Origin: Methylophaga sp.
GTDB taxonomy: Bacteria; Pseudomonadota; Gammaproteobacteria; Nitrosococcales; Methylophagaceae
Direction of reading: 5' to 3'
Assembly: GCA_002733505.1 (NCBI GenBank)
Contig: NVVW01000011.1
Coordinates: 1 to 64,000 of the forward strand
DNA: 64,000 nucleotides
A program made the translations under genes and the position numbers. The notes beneath the pieces were generated by a model. The model saw only the letters and a program-made list of their open reading frames with translations. It did no database searches and was not told the origin of the DNA. Shown here piece by piece: positions 15,006 to 23,786 of the stretch (position 1 is its first letter; each line of letters starts with the position of its first letter).

Positions 15006-16265
15006 TTATTTCTTGGATTCAACTAATCTCACAATCTCCATATTAGGCAAAGGAAAAACTAAACTCATACCTGACAGTTTTTTGTTCGAGATGAAAAACT
15101 TTCTAAAATGCCATGGTAATACAATCATATAATCTGGTTTCTTCGCGAGTAATTCCTGTTCTGGAATAATTGGGATCCATGTCCCAGGCGTATAACAGCC
15201 AAATTTTTCAGAATTAACCTCTCCCACAAAATCAACTTCCTTAGTGGTCAAGCCGCAGTATTGCAACAGCACATTTCCTTTGGTGGAGGCTCCAAGAACT
15301 GCCACAGTCTTACCTTCGGCGCGAGCCGTTTCAATAAAATTAAGTAAATCATGCTTGGATTGAACCACACGGTCAGCAAATTCTTGATATGGTGTCAGCG
15401 TATCTAAACCCTTTATACGCTCTTCATCAAGAACCCTCTGTACCGAAGGAAGTACTGTCGAATCCCCATTTGACTTTGCTACCGTCACGGAGAAGCTTCC
15501 TCCGTTGATACCGTTGAACTCCACACCAAGGATCTTGAAGCCCACCCTGTCAGCCATCCATTTAATCTGGCACAGCGCATAAAACTCCAAATGCTCATGA
15601 CACACCGTATCATACGAATTCGTATCTAGCATTGTCGGCATATAACTTTGCTCAAAAACCCAAACGCCATCATCTGCCAGCACGTCATAGACTTGCTGCA
15701 TAAACCCCATTGGATCTTCCAAGTCGTAAAACATAGAAAATGACGTAATAACTTTTGCCTTCTGATCAGGAAAACGTTCATTAACTAGTTCGGAAGAGAA
15801 AAAATCCGGAATCAATTGGATATGAGGTGGATAATAGCTATGAAATTTTATGCCAGTAGGGTCAACTCCAACCAGAGTTAGACCCGATGATGAATATGCT
15901 TGCAATGTAGTGCTATCATTACTGCCAATATCAATAACAAGATCACCATTATTTAACTCTACCTGTTCAAGAATTTTTTTCACCTTATTGTGCAAATGTG
16001 TAACCATACTAGCATTAAGGCCAGAGCGATAACCATAATTCTCACCATACATCTCATCTAAGTCGTATGAATGTGCCATCTGTAATAAACCGCAGACTTC
16101 ATCTTCACCTATGCATTTCACCAGCCAGAGTGGTCCTATAGTAACTTTCGCATTCTTCTCACGTGGAAACACCCCCGTCAGCATCTGCTCGCCCAAATCG
16201 AGCACTTTTACCAATTCTGTATTACCACAAATTCTGCACTTTTCAATTTTTTTATACATCAGCAT
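15006..16265 (-). CDS. NDP-sugar C-methyltransferase (TylCIII/NovU-type)
   Basis: A 419-residue protein with three parts: an N-terminal zinc-binding segment (CRICGNTE then CIGEDEVCGLLQMAHSYD), a SAM-binding Rossmann domain (VIDIGSNDSTTLQAY around 105-120) and a C-terminal domain with VAVLGASTKGNVLLQYCGL. The HEHLEFY motif near residue 223 and the EQSYM segment are typical of sugar C-methyltransferases acting at C-3 of NDP-4-keto-6-deoxy sugars. With two GMD-family genes nearby, GDP-4-keto-6-deoxymannose is a likely substrate, giving a branched sugar. Confidence 0.8.
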   Translation of the reverse strand: MLMYKKIEKCRICGNTELVKVLDLGEQMLTGVFPREKNAKVTIGPLWLVKCIGEDEVCGLLQMAHSYDLDEMYGENYGYRSGLNASMVTHLHNKVKKILEQVELNNGDLVIDIGSNDSTTLQAYSSSGLTLVGVDPTGIKFHSYYPPHIQLIPDFFSSELVNERFPDQKAKVITSFSMFYDLEDPMGFMQQVYDVLADDGVWVFEQSYMPTMLDTNSYDTVCHEHLEFYALCQIKWMADRVGFKILGVEFNGINGGSFSVTVAKSNGDSTVLPSVQRVLDEERIKGLDTLTPYQEFADRVVQSKHDLLNFIETARAEGKTVAVLGASTKGNVLLQYCGLTTKEVDFVGEVNSEKFGCYTPGTWIPIIPEQELLAKKPDYMIVLPWHFRKFFISNKKLSGMSLVFPLPNMEIVRLVESKK

Positions 16266-16278
16266 TCACTTTATCAAA

Positions 16279-17247
16279 TTATTTAATATCTTTACTCAAA
16301 CTTTGTAAATCTGCATCCACCATCATTTGTACCATTTCTCTAAACTCTATTTCTGGTTCCCATCCCAATTTCGTCTTAGCCTTGTCTGCACACCCTACCA
16401 ATACTGCATGTTCCGCCGGCCTATACGCCAATTTATCTTCTCGCACATAATCGCGATAATCGAGCCCTAAATGACTAAAGGCAAATTCACATAATTCACG
16501 AACAGAATGCACTATTCCAGTAGCAACGACATAATCATCAGCGTACTCTTGTTGTAACATTAACCACATGGCCCGCACGTAGTCTCCAGAAAAGCCCCAA
16601 TCTCGTCGCGCATCTAAATTGCCTAAATGTAGTTCGCCTGCCAAACCCAGCTTGATTTTCACTGCTTCCTGAGTAATTTTTCTAGTCACAAAATCTAAGC
16701 CTCGACGTGGGCTTTCATGATTAAATAAAATAGCCGAACACGCAAAAAGACTATATCGTTGTCGATAAATTTGAATCATAGCATCCGCGTAAAGTTTGGC
16801 CGCGCCATAAGGACTTCGTGGATTTGTTGTCGTAGATTCAGTCTGAGGGCTTTCATCTGCTTCACCAAAAATTTCTCTGCTTGAAGCTTGACAAAATCGT
16901 ATTTTATCATCAACCTCACGAATAGCTTCTAATATACGAGTCACAGCCAAACCATTCACATCGCCTATACCGACAGGATCATCATACATCCCTGCTCCCG
17001 AAGAATAAGCAGCAAAGTTATAGACTTCTGTCGGATGATATTCTGATAACACCTTTAACATGCGACGCTGATCCAACATATCCCATGCAATCAATTCAAC
17101 GCTATTCTTCAGCCCTACAGGAAGTGACTGCTTAGCCTTCTGAACATCCCTCACAGCACCAATGACACGGTAACTCTTCGCATGCAACAGTTCTGCTAAA
17201 TACGATCCATCCTGCCCTGTTATCCCGGTAATAAGTGCTGTTTGCAT
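16279..17247 (-). CDS. GDP-mannose 4,6-dehydratase-family SDR (short paralogue)
   Basis: A 322-residue protein of the GMD family: ALITGITGQDGSYLAELLHA, VYNFAAYSSG, CQASSREIFGEADESPQTE, PRSPYGAAKLYAD and the C-terminal KLGWEPEIEFREM. It is shorter than true GMD and replaces the family's STSELYG by SSREIFG, keeping Ser, Glu and the YxxxK pair. It may be a second dehydratase or a 4-keto reductase acting on the GMD product (as RMD-type enzymes do). It shares similarity with the gmd at 21646-22740, so the two probably act on GDP-linked sugars in series. Confidence 0.75.
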   Translation of the reverse strand: MQTALITGITGQDGSYLAELLHAKSYRVIGAVRDVQKAKQSLPVGLKNSVELIAWDMLDQRRMLKVLSEYHPTEVYNFAAYSSGAGMYDDPVGIGDVNGLAVTRILEAIREVDDKIRFCQASSREIFGEADESPQTESTTTNPRSPYGAAKLYADAMIQIYRQRYSLFACSAILFNHESPRRGLDFVTRKITQEAVKIKLGLAGELHLGNLDARRDWGFSGDYVRAMWLMLQQEYADDYVVATGIVHSVRELCEFAFSHLGLDYRDYVREDKLAYRPAEHAVLVGCADKAKTKLGWEPEIEFREMVQMMVDADLQSLSKDIK

Positions 17248-17253
17248 ATTCGC

Positions 17254-18318
17254 TTACGATTTCCTACGACTGAGTCGAACAAAAAAACGGCTCAATGAAC
17301 CTGCACTGCGGCTATACAGCAAATCGTGCAACGCCATCTGAGCTGGCTTAGAAAATATGGAAAAATAAAACACCATTATGAAGTTTGCCAAGGACGCGGG
17401 AAAAACACTTAGAAAATAAGCCATTGCGCGTTCTAGTTTCCCCATATTACTTGGCCAAAATTTTTGGAACTCTACCACTGTATAAGCACCAAGAGCTCTG
17501 TTATGGAAAAGCGCTTTCACACTTCGCCACGGTTCGCGCCGACAGACCTTTCTTTTAACCGCATCTGAAAAGCCAGGGAAAGACCAGATTAGCTTTGGCC
17601 ACTTGAACATCCAGATTTCAAAACTACGCGAAGTCCACATCGCATTACCATAGCGAATAATAATCAATGGTTCTGAAATAACTCTGACGTTCGTAATTGG
17701 TGGGTCATGGAAAATCACTCCCACATGAATAAATAACGTTCCGTAATAGGCAGAGCGATTTCTGGAAAGCCAGCATGCACGGCGGATAACCACACATCCT
17801 ATAAATGAAAGGTAACCCGCAATTTCAGAGAAAAACTCTTCACTATCAGCAGCTTGGTATACCTTGTCAACATCAAACTCCAAGCGTTGATGCTCAAATA
17901 CTACAGATAAATCTACATTCCTAATCTCTGAATTAACGACAATGAGCTCTTCTTCATCACCTAATACAGATAACACTTTCTTAATCGCATCAGGCTTTAA
18001 TAAATCATCATCAGTCATCAGCCAACAGTAATCACCTCGCGCATAGCCAACAGCCTTATCAAAGTCTGCATCTACACCAGAATTTACTTCCTCTCGAAAA
18101 TAGCGAATTTCAGGATGTTGCAACAAATACTGGGCCATCACTTCCGACGTGTTGTCTGGCGACGCACCATCAACAACTACAATTTCAACTCCCGGCTCCA
18201 TCTGAGTAAGAATGGAGTCCAGTGTCTCACCGATGAATTTCCCTCTGTTGTAGGTGGCAATGCAGATTGATAATTTAATGGGCATTATTGTTCGTGTTTT
18301 TTGCGATTGTATATTCAA
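17254..18318 (-). CDS. Glycosyltransferase family 2
   Basis: A 354-residue GT-A enzyme. It has LSICIATYNRGKFIGETLDS, VVVDGASPDNTSEV (nucleotide binding), the DXD-like YCWLMTDDDLLKPDA and a C-terminal hydrophobic stretch (SVFPASLANFIMVFYFSIF) that may touch the membrane. It resembles abequosyltransferase-like GT2 proteins, which transfer dideoxy sugars in O-antigens, but donor and acceptor cannot be told. Its start and the stop of the upstream FkbM gene are directly adjacent. Confidence 0.85.
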   Translation of the reverse strand: MNIQSQKTRTIMPIKLSICIATYNRGKFIGETLDSILTQMEPGVEIVVVDGASPDNTSEVMAQYLLQHPEIRYFREEVNSGVDADFDKAVGYARGDYCWLMTDDDLLKPDAIKKVLSVLGDEEELIVVNSEIRNVDLSVVFEHQRLEFDVDKVYQAADSEEFFSEIAGYLSFIGCVVIRRACWLSRNRSAYYGTLFIHVGVIFHDPPITNVRVISEPLIIIRYGNAMWTSRSFEIWMFKWPKLIWSFPGFSDAVKRKVCRREPWRSVKALFHNRALGAYTVVEFQKFWPSNMGKLERAMAYFLSVFPASLANFIMVFYFSIFSKPAQMALHDLLYSRSAGSLSRFFVRLSRRKS

Positions 18319-19215
18319 TTACCCTCGTAGCACTTCATCTGACTCGGCAAATACATAGTTGAAAGTCCCTGAATCAGTATGGTCTTTTTCAATCCAATTA
18401 TCCACGTCACTAGGAGTCACTAATTTTGGGTTTCCTGTTGCTGTAAATGCTTTATAGCCATGATCCCAGAATAATTTAAATATTTCTTGGAAATCTGGAT
18501 TCCTTCCATCAGGATGAAACTCTTCAAGACAAATCTCTAACAACCAAATAGGTTTTGGTGTAAGAAGAAGTGTTGCTAACGCCCCTTTAAGCACTTGAAA
18601 CTCAGCCCCTTCAACGTCCATTTTAATAAACAGTCGTTTGCCCAAAAAACGTCCAGCCAATACATTATCCAGTGTTGAGACAGGAACAATCTTCTTGAAT
18701 CGAGATGAATATCCTGCCCAATTTTTAATCAAGGAAGCCGATGGGCCCGAAGCCCCATACAATGTCAGCAGGCCAGGACGCTCGCTTAGCGCAAGGGGAA
18801 ATACCTCTGCACTGTCTTCCCACCCATTTGCCCTTATGTTTTGAAATAAGCATTGTAAGTTCTGCTGTTGTGGCTCGAATGCAATTACTGGTTTTCCCGA
18901 CTGCAGGGCAAGACAAGTGTAATATCCCAGATTGGCACCTATATCCACAAACACATCCACATGAGGCAATACCCTGGTGATTATTTCTGTTTCCTCAACT
19001 TCAAATTTTCCAATTCGCATCAATTCATAGGCCGGATGTAAACCTGAAGTCAACTTAAAACCTAGCGGTGTCACAACCTCTCTAGTTTTCGTCCAGATTT
19101 TTGTTCCCCACCAGTCCGTTAGTACATGGAATTTCCATCTAAAGCTTGAGTTGAGTTTTACTAACGTTGTTGAACGCTTAGCTAAAGCTTTCAACCATCG
19201 TGGCAATATTGACAT
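18319..19215 (-). CDS. FkbM-family methyltransferase
   Basis: A 298-residue protein with a SAM-binding core: VFVDIGANLGYYTCLALQ, VIAFEPQQQNLQCLFQNIR, FPLALSERPGLLTLYG, LFIKMDVEGAEFQVLKG and WLLEICLEEF. FkbM-type enzymes usually O-methylate sugars or small molecules. In a polysaccharide cluster the likely target is a hydroxyl of a repeat-unit sugar. The preceding gene (19254-20102) is a distant relative. Confidence 0.85.
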   Translation of the reverse strand: MSILPRWLKALAKRSTTLVKLNSSFRWKFHVLTDWWGTKIWTKTREVVTPLGFKLTSGLHPAYELMRIGKFEVEETEIITRVLPHVDVFVDIGANLGYYTCLALQSGKPVIAFEPQQQNLQCLFQNIRANGWEDSAEVFPLALSERPGLLTLYGASGPSASLIKNWAGYSSRFKKIVPVSTLDNVLAGRFLGKRLFIKMDVEGAEFQVLKGALATLLLTPKPIWLLEICLEEFHPDGRNPDFQEIFKLFWDHGYKAFTATGNPKLVTPSDVDNWIEKDHTDSGTFNYVFAESDEVLRG

Positions 19216-19253
19216 TTCATTTCCTTAATTCAGTGAACAGTTGATGAATATTC

Positions 19254-20102
19254 TCAGATAGCGATGAATTTTTGATCAGCAATTAATGTAAATTGATCGT
19301 CACTCGACATACGAAATTTTTTGTATTGTGATTGATTCTCAGCAAACTCTAAACCACACACGTTATCTAAAAATGACTCATCAAAGAATTGAGGATCTAC
19401 AAAAAAACCATTCACACCATTTCTATCTACAGTCACAAATCGATATCTATGCTGTTCAAAAAACTTACGCCAACCTGAAATTGACACTCCATAATATAAA
19501 TGAGTTGGATGAGCCTTTGTAAATACAAAGGTTGGTTGATACTCAATAGTCATACTGCGCTCGGGCCCATAAACTGAATTGTACTCAACCACAAATATCT
19601 TTGGTCTAAATCCTGCCTCCAGAATAGCTTGCGCGATATGGTAATCATTGCCGTCAATATCAAGGGAGAATACGTCAGGATCATGATAAAGCGCCATGTC
19701 TTTCATAGCCTGCACACTTTCCTTTGTTACGAATATATTGTGGCACTCCGCCCCAATACTGTAACCAATAACAGTTCGTTTTGCTCGCTCAACCAGATCT
19801 GAACTGCCATCAAAAAGCATCCCATTATATTTTTCAGCGACAATGAGCCAGCTTGTATTGTTCTCAATTCCATCTGCAGCGCCTATTTCGATACAGTAAC
19901 GATTATAATTCAATAGGTTTTTCCTCAAAACGTCGAGAATACCATCCTCACCATTCTGACTAAACCCTGAAAACTCCCAAGTTGCTGGTTGTTTCAAATC
20001 TATATTTCGTGCCTGCATCATTGCCGCCCCCTTACTCAATGCAATGGCTATACGTTGATGATCTCGTACATCCAACAAATAATTTATAAATCTTCTAATC
20101 AT
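19254..20102 (-). CDS. FkbM-like methyltransferase, distant
   Basis: A 282-residue protein with a recognisable but diverged SAM-binding core: SGFSQNGEDGILDVL, YCIEIGAADGIENNTSWL, GMLFDGS and FSLDIDGNDYHIAQAIL. The SQ.GEDG and DIDGNDYH motifs define a group of FkbM-like proteins found in surface polysaccharide loci. Substrate unknown. It is followed after about 40 bp by the second FkbM gene and preceded by the flippase gene. Confidence 0.7.
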   Translation of the reverse strand: MIRRFINYLLDVRDHQRIAIALSKGAAMMQARNIDLKQPATWEFSGFSQNGEDGILDVLRKNLLNYNRYCIEIGAADGIENNTSWLIVAEKYNGMLFDGSSDLVERAKRTVIGYSIGAECHNIFVTKESVQAMKDMALYHDPDVFSLDIDGNDYHIAQAILEAGFRPKIFVVEYNSVYGPERSMTIEYQPTFVFTKAHPTHLYYGVSISGWRKFFEQHRYRFVTVDRNGVNGFFVDPQFFDESFLDNVCGLEFAENQSQYKKFRMSSDDQFTLIADQKFIAI

Positions 20103-20133
20103 ACTTTCACCTATATAAATTTAAGCGGCTTCT

Positions 20134-21639
20134 TCATGCAGCTGCAATTTTCTTCTTTTTCAAACTATTCAGCACTATTGTTCGCAGTTGAGGCGACATA
20201 GAAATTGAAAGTGCAGATACCACCAAAGCCAATATGCTAGCACTTATCAATTTTACCAGTATTGAATACGTCTCATCTTGAGCAACATAGAGACTCACCT
20301 GGCCTACCATAATGGACAGCATCAACGGAATACCAACATCCTGAAATAACCATTTTGCTCCTATGCCTTTAAGCAAACTACGATGCGTCATCCATATTCC
20401 TAATAATACATAAAACACGTGTAATACAAGCCATGCCATCGCACCACCCAATGCACCATGAGTCAGAGTGAAAAAGATAATCAGAGGAACCCAAAAAAGT
20501 AGTAATATGGCGTTAATTGTTAGAGGTAAGCGCGTTATACCATGGGCCAACTGCATAGCATAGGGGAAATACATAACACAGTGCAAAGCCGAACCGATTG
20601 CCAGTAGCGAGATAATTGGAGCCACGCTTGATGCTATACCCATATTTCCTGTCCATACAAACACTAAGTCCTTTGCAAATATTGCTAGCACCATTGCAAC
20701 CGGGAAAATCACAGATGCAAACATTCGTGTTCCTAATCTGTATAGATCAATCAGTTTTTCTGTATTGCCTACTGTAACCAGCACAGTCATACGCGGATAT
20801 ATCACGTTAAACACCGGCGAAACCAAGACATATAATCCACTTACAACAATTGTGGCGAGCATGTAATGTCCAAATTCTTCCAACCCCAGCATATTGCTAA
20901 GCATTATCTTATCCAATTGCATGAACACCAATGCGGTTAAAGCAATACCACTCATACCCGCAGTAAAGCGCCATACGCTTTTTAGCTTATCTATATCGAA
21001 CTTGTTCTGTTGTGGTTTTCCAATTATTCGCCAAGCAGCAATGCGTATAGTGATTGCGTAAACAAGACCGATGCAAGCTTGCCAGATGAAGAATGCCTCA
21101 ATCGTCGGCGAGACAAAAGCTAGTACACTCACCGCCCCCAAGCTCCCGATTGTCACCATAATCATATTAATACCGCTCGATACCGTTAAGCGTTGTGCAC
21201 CAATTAAGGCTCCATGATACAAACCGATTGGCCAGCGGCAAGCCACTACCAACCCCATCAACATCACCGCATGTGAAATGGTTTGTGATGAAAGTTGTTT
21301 GGGTTGTAGCCAGTACTCTGCAATCAATGGCGCAAGTACCAGAATCAATAAAGCGATTACCACAGCCAAGCACCAATAGACTACAGCCAGAGTATGCAGC
21401 AGCTTGCCAGCTTCTTTTATATCTCCAGATGCTAAGCAACGTGCAACTTCACGATTAATAGTGGGTGACATCCCCATATCAAGAAGACTCATGACAGCTT
21501 GTATAGTTATGAAAAACCCAATCAAACCGTAGGCTTCTACCCCAAGGTATTTGAGGTAGAAAGGAACTGCCGCTAACACGATAAGCACTGACCAAACTGA
21601 GTTAGCCAAGCCTGCCAATAAATTCCGCTTCATTTTCAC
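20134..21639 (-). CDS. Wzx-like polysaccharide flippase
   Basis: A 501-residue MATE/MOP-superfamily membrane protein with about 14 predicted helices, starting MKMKRNLLAGLANSVWSVLI and including YLGVEAYGLIGFFITIQAV, typical for Wzx and related polysaccharide transporters. It should flip undecaprenyl-linked repeat units across the inner membrane, in partnership with the Wzy-like polymerase at 12571-13908. The C-terminus ends in a basic KKKKIA tail. It lies 6 bp downstream of gmd. Confidence 0.85.
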   Translation of the reverse strand: MKMKRNLLAGLANSVWSVLIVLAAVPFYLKYLGVEAYGLIGFFITIQAVMSLLDMGMSPTINREVARCLASGDIKEAGKLLHTLAVVYWCLAVVIALLILVLAPLIAEYWLQPKQLSSQTISHAVMLMGLVVACRWPIGLYHGALIGAQRLTVSSGINMIMVTIGSLGAVSVLAFVSPTIEAFFIWQACIGLVYAITIRIAAWRIIGKPQQNKFDIDKLKSVWRFTAGMSGIALTALVFMQLDKIMLSNMLGLEEFGHYMLATIVVSGLYVLVSPVFNVIYPRMTVLVTVGNTEKLIDLYRLGTRMFASVIFPVAMVLAIFAKDLVFVWTGNMGIASSVAPIISLLAIGSALHCVMYFPYAMQLAHGITRLPLTINAILLLFWVPLIIFFTLTHGALGGAMAWLVLHVFYVLLGIWMTHRSLLKGIGAKWLFQDVGIPLMLSIMVGQVSLYVAQDETYSILVKLISASILALVVSALSISMSPQLRTIVLNSLKKKKIAAA

Positions 21640-21645
21640 CAGTGA

Positions 21646-22740
21646 TTACTCGTGATAATTGTTGGCATAATAACCATGATGTTTCACTAATTCATCTCGT
21701 TCAGCTGTTTTCAGATCCTCACGCACCATTTCCTTAACTAACTCATCAAATGTTATTTTAGGTTCCCAACCCAACTTTTCCTTTGCCTTAGAGGCATCTC
21801 CAAGTAGTGTTTCCACTTCAGTAGGTCGGAAATAACGAGAGTCTACAGCAACGATACACTTTCCAGCCACATTGTAGCCTTTTTCGTCTATCCCTTCGCC
21901 TTTCCAAGATATTGAGATACCTAATTCGTTTGCCGCGGCAATAACAAAATCACGCACACTATATTGAACCCCTGTCGCTATCACAAAGTCATCTGCTTGT
22001 TCTTGTTGTAACATAAGCCACTGCATTTCAATATAATCACGGGCATGACCCCAATCACGTTTTGCATCAAGGTTCCCTAAATATAGGCAACCCTGTAAAC
22101 CTAGTTTAATCCGTGCTAATGCTCGGGTAATTTTCCGAGTAACAAAGTTTTCTCCTCGAATTGGAGATTCATGATTAAACAATATCCCGTTACACGCATA
22201 GATACCATATGCCTCACGATAATTAATCGTGATCCAATATGCATACAATTTAGCAACAGCATAAGGAGAGCGAGGGTAGAATGGGGTGGTTTCTTTTTGG
22301 GGTGTTTCTTGCACCAAGCCATAAAGTTCAGAAGTAGAAGCTTGGTAAAAACGTGTTTTACTTTCCAATCCTAAAATGCGTATTGCCTCAAGAATTCGTA
22401 ACGCACCTAAAGCATCAGAATTTGCTGTATATTCTGGTTCCTCAAAACTAACAGCGACATGGCTTTGTGCCGCCAAATTATATATTTCATCTGGCTGAGT
22501 TTGTTGAATGATTCGAGTTAGGTTAGAGGAGTCTGTCAAATCCCCATGATGCAGAAAAAAGCGAACATTTTCTTCATGTGGATCTTTATACAGGTGGTCA
22601 ATCCTTGAGGTGTTAAACGACGACGCACGACGTTTTACCCCATGAACAATATATCCTTTATCCAGCAGAAACTCTGAAAGATAAGCGCCATCTTGGCCGG
22701 TAACACCTGTAATTAATGCAACCTTCTTCTGTATACTCAT
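21646..22740 (-). CDS. gmd: GDP-mannose 4,6-dehydratase
   Basis: A 364-residue protein very close to E. coli Gmd in length and sequence: [69 protein letters not shown] (catalytic Thr/Ser and Glu), [14 protein letters not shown] (Tyr-Lys) and [17 protein letters not shown]. It converts GDP-D-mannose to GDP-4-keto-6-deoxy-D-mannose, feeding either the short GMD paralogue or the C-methyltransferase downstream. It is the first gene of the uninterrupted operon. A foreign 3' fragment of another gmd lies at 1486-1717. Confidence 0.95.
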   Translation of the reverse strand: MSIQKKVALITGVTGQDGAYLSEFLLDKGYIVHGVKRRASSFNTSRIDHLYKDPHEENVRFFLHHGDLTDSSNLTRIIQQTQPDEIYNLAAQSHVAVSFEEPEYTANSDALGALRILEAIRILGLESKTRFYQASTSELYGLVQETPQKETTPFYPRSPYAVAKLYAYWITINYREAYGIYACNGILFNHESPIRGENFVTRKITRALARIKLGLQGCLYLGNLDAKRDWGHARDYIEMQWLMLQQEQADDFVIATGVQYSVRDFVIAAANELGISISWKGEGIDEKGYNVAGKCIVAVDSRYFRPTEVETLLGDASKAKEKLGWEPKITFDELVKEMVREDLKTAERDELVKHHGYYANNYHE

Positions 22741-22787
22741 TTCTATCCTAATCTCTACATCTAATTTTATTTTCTAAAAATAGCACC

Positions 22788-22997
22788 CTATTCAACCGTC
22801 ACAGACTTAGCCAAATTCCGTGGCCGATCAACATCTGTGCCTTTTATTAGTGCCACATGATAGCTGAGCAACTGTAATAATACATTATAAAGTATAGGCG
22901 CTGTAATTCGCCCCACATTTGTGGTAGCTTTAACGCGAACCCCTTTTTCATTACTGATATCAAACTGTTCATCTATTAGCTCTATTGCTATTTTCAC
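22788..22997 (-). pseudogene. Duplicated 3' end of glmS (partial copy)
   Basis: About 69 codons encode a second C-terminus of Glm[49 protein letters not shown]. The full glmS at 23787-25667 ends with the same residues. At DNA level the two differ at many third positions, so this copy is probably not a recent duplication but a related allele carried in with the TA genes. A GTG codon overlapping the HepT stop (GTGA) keeps it open, but it lacks the catalytic domains. Together with the true 3' end it forms direct repeats around the MntA/HepT pair. Confidence 0.85.
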
Positions 22998-23485
22998 TTA
23001 GAGATACCTCTACTCTCAAGATCTGCATTGATTGCATTTGCTACCCCCACTATAAACCCTAGGTTTTTATATGCTGTTTGAAGCGCATCTACTAGGATAG
23101 TTAAATCTTCAATATAGTCATGAATCATTTGGTTTCTTAATTGTCGTAATTCAAGCCACAAATCAACAGAAGGCAATACACCAATTTTTTCTGCTTTATC
23201 TAAATTATCAATAGCTACAGTTGACTTTTCTTCTAGAATGTCCAGCCACGCGGGGAGTAATTTATCGCCCAACGTATCTTGTAAACGACAAAAACGACTG
23301 GTAAATGCTTCTAACTGCTCAGCCAACTCCTCATCAGCATTTAATTGCTTAGCTCGCTCGACAGTAAAAGGCTTGTTAAATATTTTTTGTGCCGAATAGT
23401 TTAAATGATGAATCTCTTTATCAACAACTCGCCGTAAAAACTTTAGTCTTTCTGACTTATCCACAGTGTTGCTTTTTGGCATCAT
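22994..23485 (-). CDS. HEPN-domain toxin, HepT-like
   Basis: A 163-residue all-helical protein carrying the HEPN signature RX4HXY as RNQMIHDY (R117, H122, Y124). HepT-type HEPN proteins are RNases. In the characterised Shewanella system the Tyr of this motif is AMPylated by the MntA partner, which silences the toxin. Overlap of start and stop (ATGA) with the MNT gene upstream makes them one TA unit. The protein is somewhat longer than typical HepT. The order here (mntA first) is reversed relative to the Shewanella pair. Confidence 0.85.
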   Translation of the reverse strand: MMPKSNTVDKSERLKFLRRVVDKEIHHLNYSAQKIFNKPFTVERAKQLNADEELAEQLEAFTSRFCRLQDTLGDKLLPAWLDILEEKSTVAIDNLDKAEKIGVLPSVDLWLELRQLRNQMIHDYIEDLTILVDALQTAYKNLGFIVGVANAINADLESRGISK

Positions 23486-23781
23486 AATAATACTCCTTTA
23501 TGCGTAGCAATCGAATGGATAGGTAAGGTTTTTAAATTAGGTGCTGATAATAATACATCCACTTTTCGCCCATGAAATAAACGTATAAGCCGTGCACTTA
23601 TTTTTGCTGATAATTCGGCTGGATGCTCGACATATTCATCCAATGTAACTAATAAATCTATATCACCGCCTTTTTTATCATCATCGACACGCGAACCAAA
23701 CAATGTGACCTGTGCACCCTCTCCCGCAAATATAGCAACGACTTGCTTTATTATTTTTACCTGACTCACTGTTAGTCTCAT
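23482..23781 (-). CDS. MNT nucleotidyltransferase antitoxin, MntA-like
   Basis: A 99-residue minimal nucleotidyltransferase: FGSRVDDDKKGGDIDLLV contains the GSX-n-DXD motif (G29, S30, D40, D42) with a third Asp in KVDVLL (D75). In MntA/HepT systems (type VII) it AMPylates the HEPN toxin. It starts 5 bp after the glmS stop and overlaps the HEPN gene by 4 bp, so it is probably co-transcribed with glmS. Confidence 0.88.
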   Translation of the reverse strand: MRLTVSQVKIIKQVVAIFAGEGAQVTLFGSRVDDDKKGGDIDLLVTLDEYVEHPAELSAKISARLIRLFHGRKVDVLLSAPNLKTLPIHSIATHKGVLL

Positions 23782-23786
23782 TGATG

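Noticed and set aside
22788-23781. Tn7-type transposon at the glmS end
   Set aside because: Only a TA pair lies between the two glmS ends, with no tnsABCD genes or Tn7-like ends. The position is suggestive but the element type is not supported.
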